NCBI RefSeq assembly: GCF_027942865.1
Contig: NC_134526.1
Coordinates: 11,254,284 to 11,318,283, forward strand
Length of the DNA stretch: 64,000 bases
Reading direction: 5' to 3'
Origin: Odontesthes bonariensis
Taxonomy: Eukaryota; Chordata; Actinopteri; Atheriniformes; Atherinopsidae
A model generated the notes under the pieces. It did not search any database and was not told the DNA's origin. It saw only the letters and a list, made by a program, of their open reading frames with translations. A program made the translations under genes and the position numbers. Of the stretch, positions 46,101 through 57,800 are shown one piece after another (position 1 is the first letter of the stretch; each line of letters starts with the position of its first letter).

Positions 46101-48421
46101 TAAAATTTGATTATCTTATAAAATAAGCGTGGTTAGGCATATTCAATGTATGGCACAGTCCCCCCCCCCCATTCTAAAGTGACTATCATTAATCTTTATG
46201 TAAACTTAATGTACTGCATGACAATGTGAAGGGCTTCTCATTGTGGTGAATCTTCACGGAGCTGTGACATAAGAAAACTGCTCCCTTCACTTTAACAGAT
46301 ATGTAAAGAAAGTCTCTTATTTAGATGAAGTTACTTATTTGAAAATATATATATATAAAGATGTGGCTTTTCCGACCTGCTAAAGCTGTAGATTGATACA
46401 GAGCTTCCAAACTAGCTGTGATACCATGCAGTCATACCTATCATCGACCATCAAACTGCACATTTTCTCTCAAGTGAACGTCAAACATCCATGAGAAGTA
46501 ACAATCAAAGAAAAGAAAAAAAAAAAAAGCTTGTGGAATATTTTTAAGGTAGATCCAAAAGCTAAGGTGCAGATTTTTTTTTCCTTCTTTTTTTTTAAGT
46601 TTGCGATGAAGAAGTACAAGCTCAAACAAGTCAAATTCAAGCTAAAGACGTGTGAGGGACATCTCATTTGTGACTTACTAAACCCACAGAAAATGCACAT
46701 TCTGTGGCTGCAGGTGATGGCCTTTTTAGTTCTGGATCTCCAATGTTGCCTTGTCATTCAGTGTGCAGAAATACCAACACAGCCTGGCATTAGCCATTAA
46801 CATTGTTGTCTTAATGCCTCCTTCAATTATCCACAAGCAGGTCTTTTGAGCAACTACTGTCAGAACCTCCCCCTCTGGTTTTCACCAATTTTGTCCCCGA
46901 TTAACTGGATCAATGGGCATTAAAGGATCCAGGCACAGACAAACACAGTGGTTTGGGAGTGGGGAAAGGGGGTCTTCTTTCAGACAGACCAGAAATCCCT
47001 GAAACTATGTGTGTGCATGGGACAAACGCTGATGGCTATTCAGTCATGAGTCCCAGCACACATGGTGTTTATTTAGCTACAGCTTGAACCAGACACTTGT
47101 AATCTGATTTCCGCCTGTTTCTTCCTCCCTTGCATACTGATGCCTGCACAGATAAAGAAAGTTTAATAAAAAGGCACTTTTAAAGTGTTGCAAACAAACC
47201 AACATGTTAGTGGTACAGATTTTCATCAGAAATGAGTAATTATTTTTCAACTTGAAAGAATTCCAGTGAAGTTTGAATAGCTTTTTACCTAAAGAAATAA
47301 GATTGGCCTCTCAGATACAGAAATGCTGTTAAAATTCTGAATCATTATTTTGATTCATTTTAATCAGATAAACAACTTTTTCTGCAAACCACTTTACCTA
47401 AATATCCGCTTTCAGGTTTCTCTTAAGCTTTAAAGAAATCCAAACTGCTCACTGGCTAATCCTGACCTCCTCATTACCTCCACGAAGGCACCAATTTTGG
47501 TGTTTGAACAGGTGCAGATGAAAGGGCCACACAGGTGAAAGAGCTGGACTCCTCACTACGTGCAAAGGAATGACCATCCCGTGACTCACCTGAGCTCCGA
47601 CCAGCTGCCTTCTGCAGAGGTCCACTGTCAGATCAAAGCCACGTCAGCCTGCCTGGTCTGTGGTGACAACACTAACAGCTTGATGTTTTCACAATCCGAG
47701 ACAATCAGTCAGCCAGATACGTTGTTGGGTGATACGTATCCCTGGATTAATTGACACACCTGGGTTTAATTCACACAGACGGAGCTGGTGCTTGCCTCAT
47801 CAGACATCCGTCAGCGCTAAGCTACAGCTGCCATGCTCAAAGAAAAACAAAAAGTGTCAATAATCTTCCTGTCTTGGCTGTTAATGTGTTGAAGTGTACG
47901 CTTTGATCTGACATGGAAAAATCCTCCAAGTGTTTGGCAACACTTTGACATTGCATTGCATGCGTTGCAGCAGTGGCAACAGCATTTTACCACTTATTGC
48001 ATTGTCAACAAACACATGGTATTACACTAGTGTTTTAGTGTAACTAGAGACACGGCCCCACACTTGCTGGTTTTCATCTAACAGTTAGGTTTCAGAAGGA
48101 GAGTAAAAACCCATGTACCACAAACCAAATCAGGCAAGAGATTTCGGAGGCAAGACTGCAGACTGAATCGGTGTAAGAACTAAAGACAATGAATACTGAG
48201 AAAGTCTTTTTCTATGTAGATGACGTCTTTCAAATGTTTTCCTTCTGGTGTTTTTTCATTCATGTTGTCACCAGCGATGTCAAAATTTATAAAACCAAAA
48301 CAAGTTTTCCCAAGGGAAAATATATTTTTATCTTTATATTAACTATTAAAACAGGTCAGATTATAGCTGTTAGAATAGCAGTCTTATAACTGAACATAAT
48401 TTTTACCATTAAGGGTTTTGC

Positions 48422-48854
48422 TTAAATCAATACTATGTAACATTTCTACCTTAAAATAACAGTTTGAAAAAAATTGTGCGGCTAGAATGAGTTTTAATAA
48501 TACGAATGGCCTGTCTCTTATGCCCTTCGGGGCATAGGAGTTGGAATAACTGCGCTATGTAACTTTGCTGGACCGGCCCTGGAGCTGAGCGGAAGTACTT
48601 CGACTTGCTTTCTGGCACACCTACCGCAAAAACAAATAGACCCCTCTCACGCTCCCAGGTATAAGGCTAAGCTAGCGCAACATTGTCAGTACGATCATCA
48701 TGGCAGAGGCACCGAAGAAACAGAAGAAGACGTTGACTGATGAAGCAAGGAAGAGAAAGAGATTTACGACAGTGTCTTAACCGTACATTACCTCCAAGCC
48801 TGTAGGGGGAGCTCCATAATGGGCTTTTTGAGAAGTTACATAGTATTACTTTAA
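48422..48854 (+). mobile_element. TTAA-flanked MITE with inverted terminal repeats
   Basis: The left end TTAAATCAATACTATGTAAC (48422-48441) pairs with the right end (48835-48854, inverted). 13 bp, AATACTATGTAAC, are perfectly complementary (48429-48441 and 48835-48847). Both ends sit at TTAA, the target preferred by piggyBac- and Kolobok-type transposons. Inside, an ATG near 48700 opens a short Lys/Arg-rich frame, MAEAPKKQKKTLTDEARKRK, stopping at TTAA-containing sequence. This looks like the truncated start of a transposon-encoded protein. Superfamily assignment is tentative. Confidence 0.7.
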
Positions 48855-49686
48855 ATATTCACTTTTGGTTTAGCAAAGACTGGCAATTTCCTATACTTTC
48901 TGTTTAGATTGTTCACCTTAACTTCAGCATGTTTCCTCAGGATTTTGCTCAAGCATGTGAAGAAAGTTGGATCAATTGAACCGATGTACATTTACTGTAC
49001 AAAGACAGGAAAATTAAAGCTTTTGAGCAGAAGCAAAAATGCTTATAAAGATTTTTTTTGCTTCAAATTCTTATGATATATGCTTAATTCTTATATGATT
49101 TGTCTTGCATACCTGTACAAGAAGGAGGGACTGGAGATTGATACTTGAAACATGTTTGGACATAAAACCCTTCTCTGAGGCTTGATATCTATCTAAATGG
49201 TATTGCTCATATCAACTATTGGTGCCATAATGATGTCTTTAAAACTTCTTGATTTAGTATTTCATGAGAGAAGTTGACACATTTTGTAAGATTGTGTATT
49301 GTGTTATGAGATGTTTTGTAGCCTGTCACTCGTGCCCATTAGTAGCATTAGACTTCATGTTTTAGACCCAATAGCTACATCCAAATGCATGTTTACATGA
49401 CATCACGTTAGTCCAACCAAAATTGAAATTTGAAAAATTGGAGAAAACTGCCCGGACTCACTGTGATGGCAACACATGCACGCACCTAGGACCAAATGTA
49501 GTAAAAGCTACAAATACATAAAGGACATCAAGGAGTAAGTCTACAACAATAAAGAGTTTTTCAAGACCTAATTTGTGTGGTTTAATAGGTGGATTTGTCC
49601 TGTCATGTAAAAGTGGGATTCCCGTTACACTAGCATTAATCATTATTGCTTCAAAAGTTGGCAGGATGCAGTACTCTTAGTGTCTC

Positions 49687-49722
49687 TTAATTTTCCAGAG
49701 TCTTAGTCCTCTGGAGAATTAA
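49687..49722. repeat. 14-bp inverted repeat with one mismatch, 8-nt loop
   Basis: Arms TTAATTTTCCAGAG (49687-49700) and CTCTGGAGAATTAA (49709-49722) are complementary except at one position. It is a small potential hairpin in the intergenic region, about 760 bp upstream of the homeobox gene ATG. Confidence 0.8.
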
Positions 49723-50481
49723 ACTTCACCTCTCAAAACATGGTAAAATGAAATCGCAATAAAGCAAGCATCAGGTTAGTAGCATGGATTAAAAACATTA
49801 AATAAACTCACAGGTTTATCACTGTGTGTGTTTATCCTGAGACCTGCTGTTCAGGGTCTGCTGCCTTTGTGTTTACCTTCATCTCACAGAACTGAGCAAC
49901 TGTTTTCATCACGTCTCTGTTTGCAGCAATTTGGTCTTACGATATGTGCCAACAGTTAAACTGGTTAGAGTGCTTCACGCTCATAAACCTACCATTAGTC
50001 TCACTCACTGACATTTCAGAAGCCAAAGATGTTGCAACTTGTCCAAGTTAGGCAGAGAGAAAGAGAGGTTTTGTGCATATGCATGATGTCAGGAATAAAT
50101 AGTTTGGTTTATTTGGCATCCAGGAGAAGCTTGATACTATTAATCCGCCAATAGATGAGCTGCAGGTAGGATTTATCATTTTAGCCCTATAAGCTCAGTC
50201 CTGCTGTCTGTTTGGATGTCATGTGACTGGGAGAGGAGGGGGAAGCTAAGGTGAGACAACCTCCACCACTCAAGTTGTACCTTTACTTTTCAGGGAACAC
50301 CTTCTACCTGTGCTGAGCAGCTGCAGCAACAAAGTGGATACATCATAGCTGTGTTATTCCCCACTTGCTCTCACCCTGGACGTTGGGATGCATTTCATCA
50401 TTCCCCCGCCAACCTTTTAGAAGTCTACCTGGCCCCTTTTAACGGACCAACATTGAGTATTTGACTTTAATTCGTGTGGAC

Positions 50482-52483
50482 ATGTTTAGCTCAGGTCAAC
50501 TGGTATCAGCGCTCCTTCCTGCAGTTTTTCATTCCCCTGCAGCTCACTTTTTTCCTGCATTCCCAACAAGACTGGGCTCTCCACCTCAGATCCTGATCCC
50601 GGGACCCTTTATTAGCTATGAATCCCTGAGGAATTATTTGCAGCCAGAGCCATGCAAGGAGGCTTTGCTCTTGGCCACACAGGCGGTTGGGATTGGACCA
50701 CTCACAGAGAGCATAGGTGAGTTCAAGCTCCAGCTACTTTGGCCAAAATGAGACTGATTGTATGATACTGGAGTAGTTCAGAGAAAGTCCAGCCAAACTG
50801 GCACTCTCAGCTTTTAAGACAGTCTGTGAGCACCATCTGATTGTAGTGTAAATGTTTACAAAACTGACTAACAGCTCGTAACTAACAATCAATTATCAAG
50901 CGGTGTTAAAATGGTGGTAATGATTGCTGCACTAATTACCCAATCTAGAGCCATTAGTTCCCTGTCACCCGTTGGCAATTGTCTAATTGGTGCTTGTGCT
51001 GGGCTTTCCAGATGAACAGAGGCCAGTGAAGCAGCGGCGTGCACGAGCCAACTACAGCAGCTGGCAGCTGGAGGAGCTGGAGAAGGCATTCGAGACCACC
51101 CACTACCCGGACATCTTCATGAGGGAAGCCCTGGCCCTCAGATTGGATCTGATTGAGGCCAGAGTTCAGGTAGTTGGAGCACTGAACTCTTACAACTCAC
51201 ATCCAGTTTTTATGATGTGCAAATGGAGCTCCTCGGCCCTATTGTGTCTTTCATATCACAATCAACTTGTGATGAGTGAATGTAAATATGATTTTTCTTC
51301 ATGCAGTCTTTTCAGTTTTTTCAAGATTTCAGATTTCCTTTAATATGCAAAGTTAAAAGGGTCAATTTTTCAAAGCTTATATGATTTATCTTCACTTGAT
51401 TTGCATCGCTTGAAATGGAATTTCTTATTATGTTACGCTAGACAACTCGGGTAAAGTTCTAAAACAGACAATCAACCAGGTGATATTTTTTTATGCATTT
51501 TCCCTTCTTCCCTGTAGTGTCGTCCCTGTAGTGAATATTTTTCCTTTTCTTATCCAACAAGAAACATTTTAAAGGATTATATAATAGTTCCTGCAGAACT
51601 TTCTAAATGATTAAATTTCTTAATTATTTATACACTAATTGTGTTCTTTAGGGTTATTTTATTCATTTATTTGTCTACAAATATCCATAAAAAGTTGTTT
51701 TTAGGAAGTGGTCTAAAATTGCCCAAATATCTCAAATATTTTTGAGCCGTTTTGAAGAAAAAATCAATCACTTGTAGTTTAAAATCATGTTTTTTCATTA
51801 ATTTCTGGGTGTCTACCTGCAATATTAACTATTATTTGCAAATTATTTCCAAATAACTTTTTTTTCATCCCCTAAACTTTCTCAGTAATCGTAAATTTGT
51901 GTCTCACCCTCAAGACGAAGAAAATTTCTCTCTATATATGTAGATATATCTCACAGGGGCCAACACATGCAATCAAAATACCTTTTATGCTCACACTTAC
52001 GTAAACCTACACACATTTCATTCCATATTTATGTTTATCTTTTATGTCTCTTTTATTTGTTTCAAGGTTTGGTTTCAAAACCGTCGAGCCAAGATGAGGC
52101 GGCAGCTGAAACTCCAAGGCCAGCTTGCACGGCCTCATGTGAAAAGAGACAATAATGACACATCTGATAAATTGAGCAAGAGTTTCAAACAGACGGAAAA
52201 TTCTGATGGCGAACATTGGGATAGACAACAAGAACGAGAGACCTACCCATGGACACAAACTCCTACTTCAGTGCCGAGCGTGTGTAAGCAGCCTGTGACC
52301 CCGAGGCTGGGGAAGTGGGAGCGGCCGGAGGGGCCGAGCTCAGAAGAGCTCCGCTCCTGCAGCATCGCCAAGCTGCGGGCCAAAGCCAGAGAGCACGAGG
52401 CCGAGATTAACAGCACTGTAAACATGTCAGGAGGCGACTTACAGACACAAACACAGGAAACTGATGCCATGCACAGTGACTGA
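50482..52483 (+). CDS. Paired-class homeodomain protein, UNCX-like, with OAR-type tail
   Basis: Three coding exons, 50482-50716, 51012-51169 and 52067-52483, join in phase to give 269 residues. The homeodomain spans residues 86-145, with [27 protein letters not shown] and [12 protein letters not shown]. Gln50 and Asn51 are at residues 135-136, and the intron splits positions 46/47, the classic paired-class intron. The homeodomain looks closest to UNCX (about 44 of 60 identical by my recall) but has Met at position 56 instead of Trp. The N-terminus ([20 protein letters not shown]) is not UNCX-like. Residues 226-245 ([20 protein letters not shown]) fit the OAR consensus found in Alx, Rax, Arx and Prrx factors. 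It is predicted to be a nuclear DNA-binding regulator. It lies where UNCX lies relative to MICALL2 in tetrapods, except that it is on the ints1 side. The start is the first ATG in frame; a TTG seven codons upstream is ignored. Exact orthology is uncertain. Confidence 0.85.
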
Positions 52484-54560
52484 TCATTTTCCTTTTTCCG
52501 CTTTGTACAGATAATCATAAAAAAAACACTTGAAATGGTATTACTGTGCTGGAACTGTTTTTAGCTTTCATTAACAGAATAGTTCTGTCTATACAGTCAT
52601 GATGCATTATTTCCTTAAATATATAAAAATCCCTAAAAATCCTTTTTTTTTTTACTTTATTGTCCATTCCTACAAACTTCTTTTTTCTAAACGTATTTCA
52701 TGACATTTTCATAATATTTCTGTTTAAAATAGAAGTTTTTGAAGTTTCAGTGGTTGACATCTGTCACTTTGTGTCTGTTTGATATATAATCTAACACTCT
52801 GTACGTATGCACTGCTCATGTCAGTTTTTTGTTGTAAATGTCATCCTCACTGACTGAATGGTGAATGCTCTATGCTGGGACAAATGGCAAACGTCGACAC
52901 CCTTAGGGCACAGCTGATATAGGACACAGTCAAGTCATTTTCAAAAGATTTCACAAATGACATCCCTGACCTCTTGGGTTACAGTCACACACAGGCAGGA
53001 TGTCTGCATGCAGACACACGTCCACACAGGAAACAATGGAAATAACTGAAAAATGAAATCATGAAGACTGGCTCTACGGTATATTCATGACAAATGTCTA
53101 TTTTCATTCAAGTTCAATGCATCTAATGGTTTTATTTACCAGTAGTTGGTTTCTTGGTTTCATCTTTAGTAGTACAACAGAAGTTTTCATCTTTACACGG
53201 CTATAAATCTAAAAAGAGAGGAAACAAAGTGATTCAAAGGTTTATGAAACTGAACTATTACAGTTACACTTTTAAAGTTAAACTTAACATTATATTTTGA
53301 ATAAATTAACAAATTAACAAGTGTCTTAGAATAAATTAGGCAGACAGGTATTTTGTTTAAGGGTGTGCGCCGCTTCAATTCTTGTTCAAGTCTTGTGTAA
53401 AGTTTAAACTTGCAGTCTTTCAACAGTGCAGTGGGACACTGCCCCCTGCTGGGCACGAGAAAGTCCTCACAGATAGGGGAGATGACAAAGTTCAGACAAA
53501 GCAATGTGTGTCTTTACTGCATTCATTTAAAAGATGTAATGGAGTCATACATTTCTTATTTTGCCGACAGCAGTTGAAATCTTTCAAACGTATTTGGGTC
53601 TGCTGACATTTTCTGAACATGTGACAATAAACAATTCAACAGTATTTATGAACTGTTTAATGAATGGGGTCAGAGTGGGTTGCTTACATTTCAAAGACTC
53701 AATTTCAGCTCCAGTCTCACACTAATTACATTCACTATGTCACAGGTTTGAACTCTTCCTGATGAGGCCAGTGGGTCACGTTTTATACGAGGCTGCTTTT
53801 CAAAATGGGTCAGGGAAGCACATTGAGCGATTACGTTTCCTGTGGCGGCGGTAGGACTCTTCATAATCAGCTGGAATTGTGAAAGTTGGTTGAGAAAATA
53901 AGTTTTTGCTAAGACTTTGTCAGACATAGTGAACTGAGCTATTTGGACCAGTCTCCATATGATGATGGTTGGCCTCAATTAGTCCACAATTAGTCTGCAA
54001 ACGCAGAAGAGTCAGATAAAAAAAAAGTGCATATCATAGATTCTGCTAGCCATTCTCACATAAATTCTGATAGTTTTACACTTCTGAAATCCTGCAACAT
54101 ATTTCCTCTGCACTGGAGGCTAACAGATAACTCTCAGGAGGCATCAAATTAATCTAATATGCCTGTTCAACCTTTATAGAAGTGACAGCTGAAGCTTTAG
54201 TCTACAGATGATTTTCAAAAAGGCCACCATTAAGACATATCAGGCCTGCTATACACTCATCACTCATCAGTGAACTATTGGGAAATTAGTAAAAAATACT
54301 CAACAAATCTGAGTAAATTAAATCAGGATCAGTCTGACTGATGTCACACAAATCCAGATAGCTACAGGAGACACCATGATAGACTAATAATTAACAAGAC
54401 ATTTAAAAGGCAGGGGTGGGGTTATTTAACTCCACCTATATGGATTAAAATATCTGGCATTAGAACATGAAAAAGCCTAACTTTGGCCTACTCTTATGGA
54501 CGAGTTTTTAATCGACTGTCTTGAATGACAAATCAGCAGTCGGGGTCAATTAGTGTAATG
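52484..54560. other. Spacer between the UNCX-like gene and micall2
   Basis: It includes the 3' UTR of the homeobox gene. Possible AATAAA signals are at 53300-53305 and 53626-53631, and which one is used is unclear. No repeat family or further gene was recognised. Minus-strand frames at 53193-53504 and 53691-53978 have no domain features. Confidence 0.6.
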
Positions 54561-54814
54561 AGTTGAGAAACGCACACACACACACACACACAGAGATCAT
54601 CAGTGGCAGCTTCTCTTCCCGGAGAGGCGGCGGTCAGTCAGGTAGAAGGAAACAGGACGCAGCTGCGGCGCCGCAGTTCACGGACAAACCCCGAACAAAG
54701 ACGATTTGTTTTTATTTCTCTTTCCTCTGCCTCCTCCGCGACGCTCAGACCTCTGCCTGTTGCACACTTGCTCTGCACGGAGGCAACTGCAGCCGTGTCT
54801 GTGCAGCTGGAAGC
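54561..54814 (+). promoter_or_regulatory. micall2: micall2 promoter / 5' UTR
   Basis: A (CA)n tract at 54571-54592 is followed by G/C-rich sequence with several CpGs (for example around 54620-54640 and 54665-54680) directly before the ATG at 54815. It is likely a CpG-rich core promoter and 5' UTR. The transcription start is not resolved. Confidence 0.5.
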
Positions 54815-57800
54815 ATGGCTGCCATCAAGGCGTTGGAGCAGTGGTGCAAGCTGCAGTCTGAGGGCTACCGCGATGTTGCCATCACCAACATGACAACTTC
54901 ATTCAGGAACGGAATGGCTTTCTGTGCGCTTATACATAAATTCAGACCGGATCTGATGTAAGTGTTTCACTATGGGGAAATTCTGATGGGGTTTGGTTGA
55001 GCATATTATTCTTCTGGGCAGCCTGCTTTGTACTCTTGAGTAACTAGTAGACATTTAAACTATATGCATTTCTAATATGTTTATTTTTTTCCAAATAATG
55101 AATTGATGCTCTTGAAGTTTAGCTTGGGGTGTTGGTTTAGATGTTTCTTCTAAGGAACTCCATTTTGTAAAACAAAGATGATGCCTTGAAAATGTCACAT
55201 TTCTTTCTTGTATGAATCCCATCTTGGGTTTAATGAGGTTTCCACCTAAATGTCTTACCCTCTCTGTTCATTATCTGTGTTCTTCCCAGAGACTATGACT
55301 CCCTCAGAAAGGAGGATGTGTTTGAGAACAACCGACTGGTAAGACGTGAAGTTGTTCAACCTTTGTCTTACAGACTGAGAATAGACTTCACTCTCCAGCT
55401 GCAAAAAAATTGATCGAGCTCCAAACACCCACTTTATTAACCTCGGGTACATGATGGCACAGGCAGCGAACGCGCAATATTTGTTCTCTTTTCTGGCATT
55501 TATGTTGCCGCTCGCTTTAATATTTGGCTGTTTCCATGTTTTAACAGCACAGCAGTTTCAGCTGGATCTCTATTCATCCACACTCCTAAACCTCTAACTA
55601 TTTTTTTATGCTTCTGTTCACTTAAACTCATTTATTTAGTTAACCTCTGCATGACATGAGCATTCCCAGCAGAGACCTCTCCATTATTTAGTCCTCTACC
55701 ACCATTCCAGCTTCCTCTGAGTGGTAGGGCCCCTGCAGAGTGCTACAGTGTGCATGACCTCCTTGTTGTCTTGGATGGTCCTGGCAGTGTCAGCAACAAA
55801 CCTGAGCTCCATCCTATTATATCCCATTCATTTTGAATGAGGTTTGCTGTCATTTGCCACTCGATCCACATGACGACGGTTCACTTGAGCACACTGCTGA
55901 AGTACACTTCTTGAATGCAACACAGGACTAACAGATTTGGGGCCAGAGTAGCATGTTTGAGCAGGTTTAAGTTTTGAGCTGTCCCCTGAGCTGAAATATG
56001 AGACCGTAGTAATTTACACCCTTCTATATTTCATGAATAGTATCATGTTTTTTTTTACAGGAGGTTACTTCCTGAGTTGAAAATGTGCTTGTCTTTGTGG
56101 TAAAACCAGCTTTTGTGCTCTTCTTTTAGCACACTTGGTATTCAGTAAGGCATCTCTTTAAATTTAATGGACCCGTCGAAGCTGATCCCAAACAATGCCC
56201 CGGTATCCTGCTCCTTCCATCCTCTTTCTTATCCCTACAAGCTCACAGGAAGTCTGCAATTCATTATACAGCCCTTTTCTGACCTCTGTGAACAGTGCCA
56301 CAGAATAATGCCATCCTATTTAAAGTAAACTGCATTGTCTGACATTTTTACACATGCTGTAATAGCAGGAGTCTGACTTCCTGGTGTATACGATGTTTAT
56401 ATGTGCAAAATTCACTTTTTTAAATTCTCTTTCTGTTTAGTCATACTTAAAGATGTCATCTCAGCACGACTGTTGTGTAAACTTCCCAAACTTTTCTTAA
56501 GGCTTTTCAGATTGCAGAAGAGAAGTTGGGCATCCCAGCTTTGTTAGATGCAGAGGACATGGTGGCTTTAAGGATCCCCGACAGACTGAGCATTCTAACT
56601 TATGTCTCCCAGTACTACAACTACTTTAAAAGCCGGCCTGCAAGTGAGTTAGTTACTCAACTTCCTCCTTTTTTTTTTTTTTTTTTTTTTTCCAGTTCTA
56701 AGCCTTCTTGGACATTGAAAAGGTTGAGGTTCCCCATTCCTCTCATATTTCTTGGTATATTTGACACAAACGGTGTTTTACTTGTCCTCAGTGGGAGGTG
56801 TGAAAAGACCAGCAGAGGGCTCCAAGGAGGAGCCATCGAAGAAAAATCTCCCAGTGGTTGCCAAAAGCTTTGTTTCTAAAACTGGCATTGAGAACTGTTT
56901 ACCTTCAACTCTCACGACTCACACCTCGCCCAAGTTGGCCAGAGCTGCTGCTCAGGTTGGTGCCTATTTTTGACAACACATTATCAGGCAGCTGAAAAAA
57001 TGTCTGTCCTTTTTAAAATGATTCTTTTTTTGTTTTGCACATTTACCTTTTTAAATTGATCATATCAAAGCAAAAGGAGAACGTTTGTTGCCTTTTTTCG
57101 GTGAGTTTGGTTAAAAAAAATGTCTATCCTTTCTGGATGGTGTGTTGTCTCTTACAGAAGACGGTTTTGACTGACAACGCCAACAAAAGCAGCACTCTCA
57201 ACAGCAAATGTTTTTCATGCAAGAGCCATGTTCATCTAGTTCAAAGGCACTTTGTTGAGGGCAAGCTTTATCACAGAAGTTGTTTCAAGTAAGATTTTAT
57301 TTAGTCCTGTATTCTTATGTGTACTGAGGTTTATTCAATTAATAACAGAATTCAAATACATTTCAATCAGATGCAGCGAGTGCTCCAGTGTGCTTCATAC
57401 AGGAAGCTACAAACCCGGGAAGAATCCAGACACTTTTGTCTGTAACGCCCACCAGAACGGTTCCAAAACTTCCTCCGCTGATGCAGGGATCCAAAATAGA
57501 CTGACCAATCCAGCTGTACAGCCAATTGGTGCCATCCAAACCCAGCTGGCACAACGTCCTTCTTCAGTGTTGTCAGCCCCGCTTAATGTTGCTCTGAAGC
57601 CAGCCAATCCTGATCCACCTTCCCCGTCCTGGACAGCCTCAGCCCAGAAGACGCAGGTGGCCCGGCAGAAGTTTTTCCAGGCTGCGCCACAAGTTACAGA
57701 AACCTCAACAGGTACCAGGAAGCCTACAGAGCCATTAGAAAAGCCAAAGGTCCCACTGAGTCCTGATGATGAGAAGAGCAGAGCCAGATTAATGACTGGA

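Larger units (their letters stand above)
43191..50481. other. Spacer between ints1 and the UNCX-like gene
   Basis: This is about 7.3 kb with no supported gene. It contains a TTAA-bounded MITE (48422-48854), an imperfect hairpin (49687-49722), homopolymer runs (T near 43964-43978, C near 46160-46170) and a short AT repeat near 46346. Open frames such as 45264-45587 on plus carry no domain signature. The promoter of the homeobox gene should lie in the last few hundred bases, but no TATA box or start site can be fixed. Confidence 0.6.

Noticed and set aside
50482..50560. eh1-type Groucho-binding motif in the homeobox protein N-terminus ([11 protein letters not shown])
   Set aside because: Spacing and residues do not fit the FxIxxIL pattern well enough to claim it.
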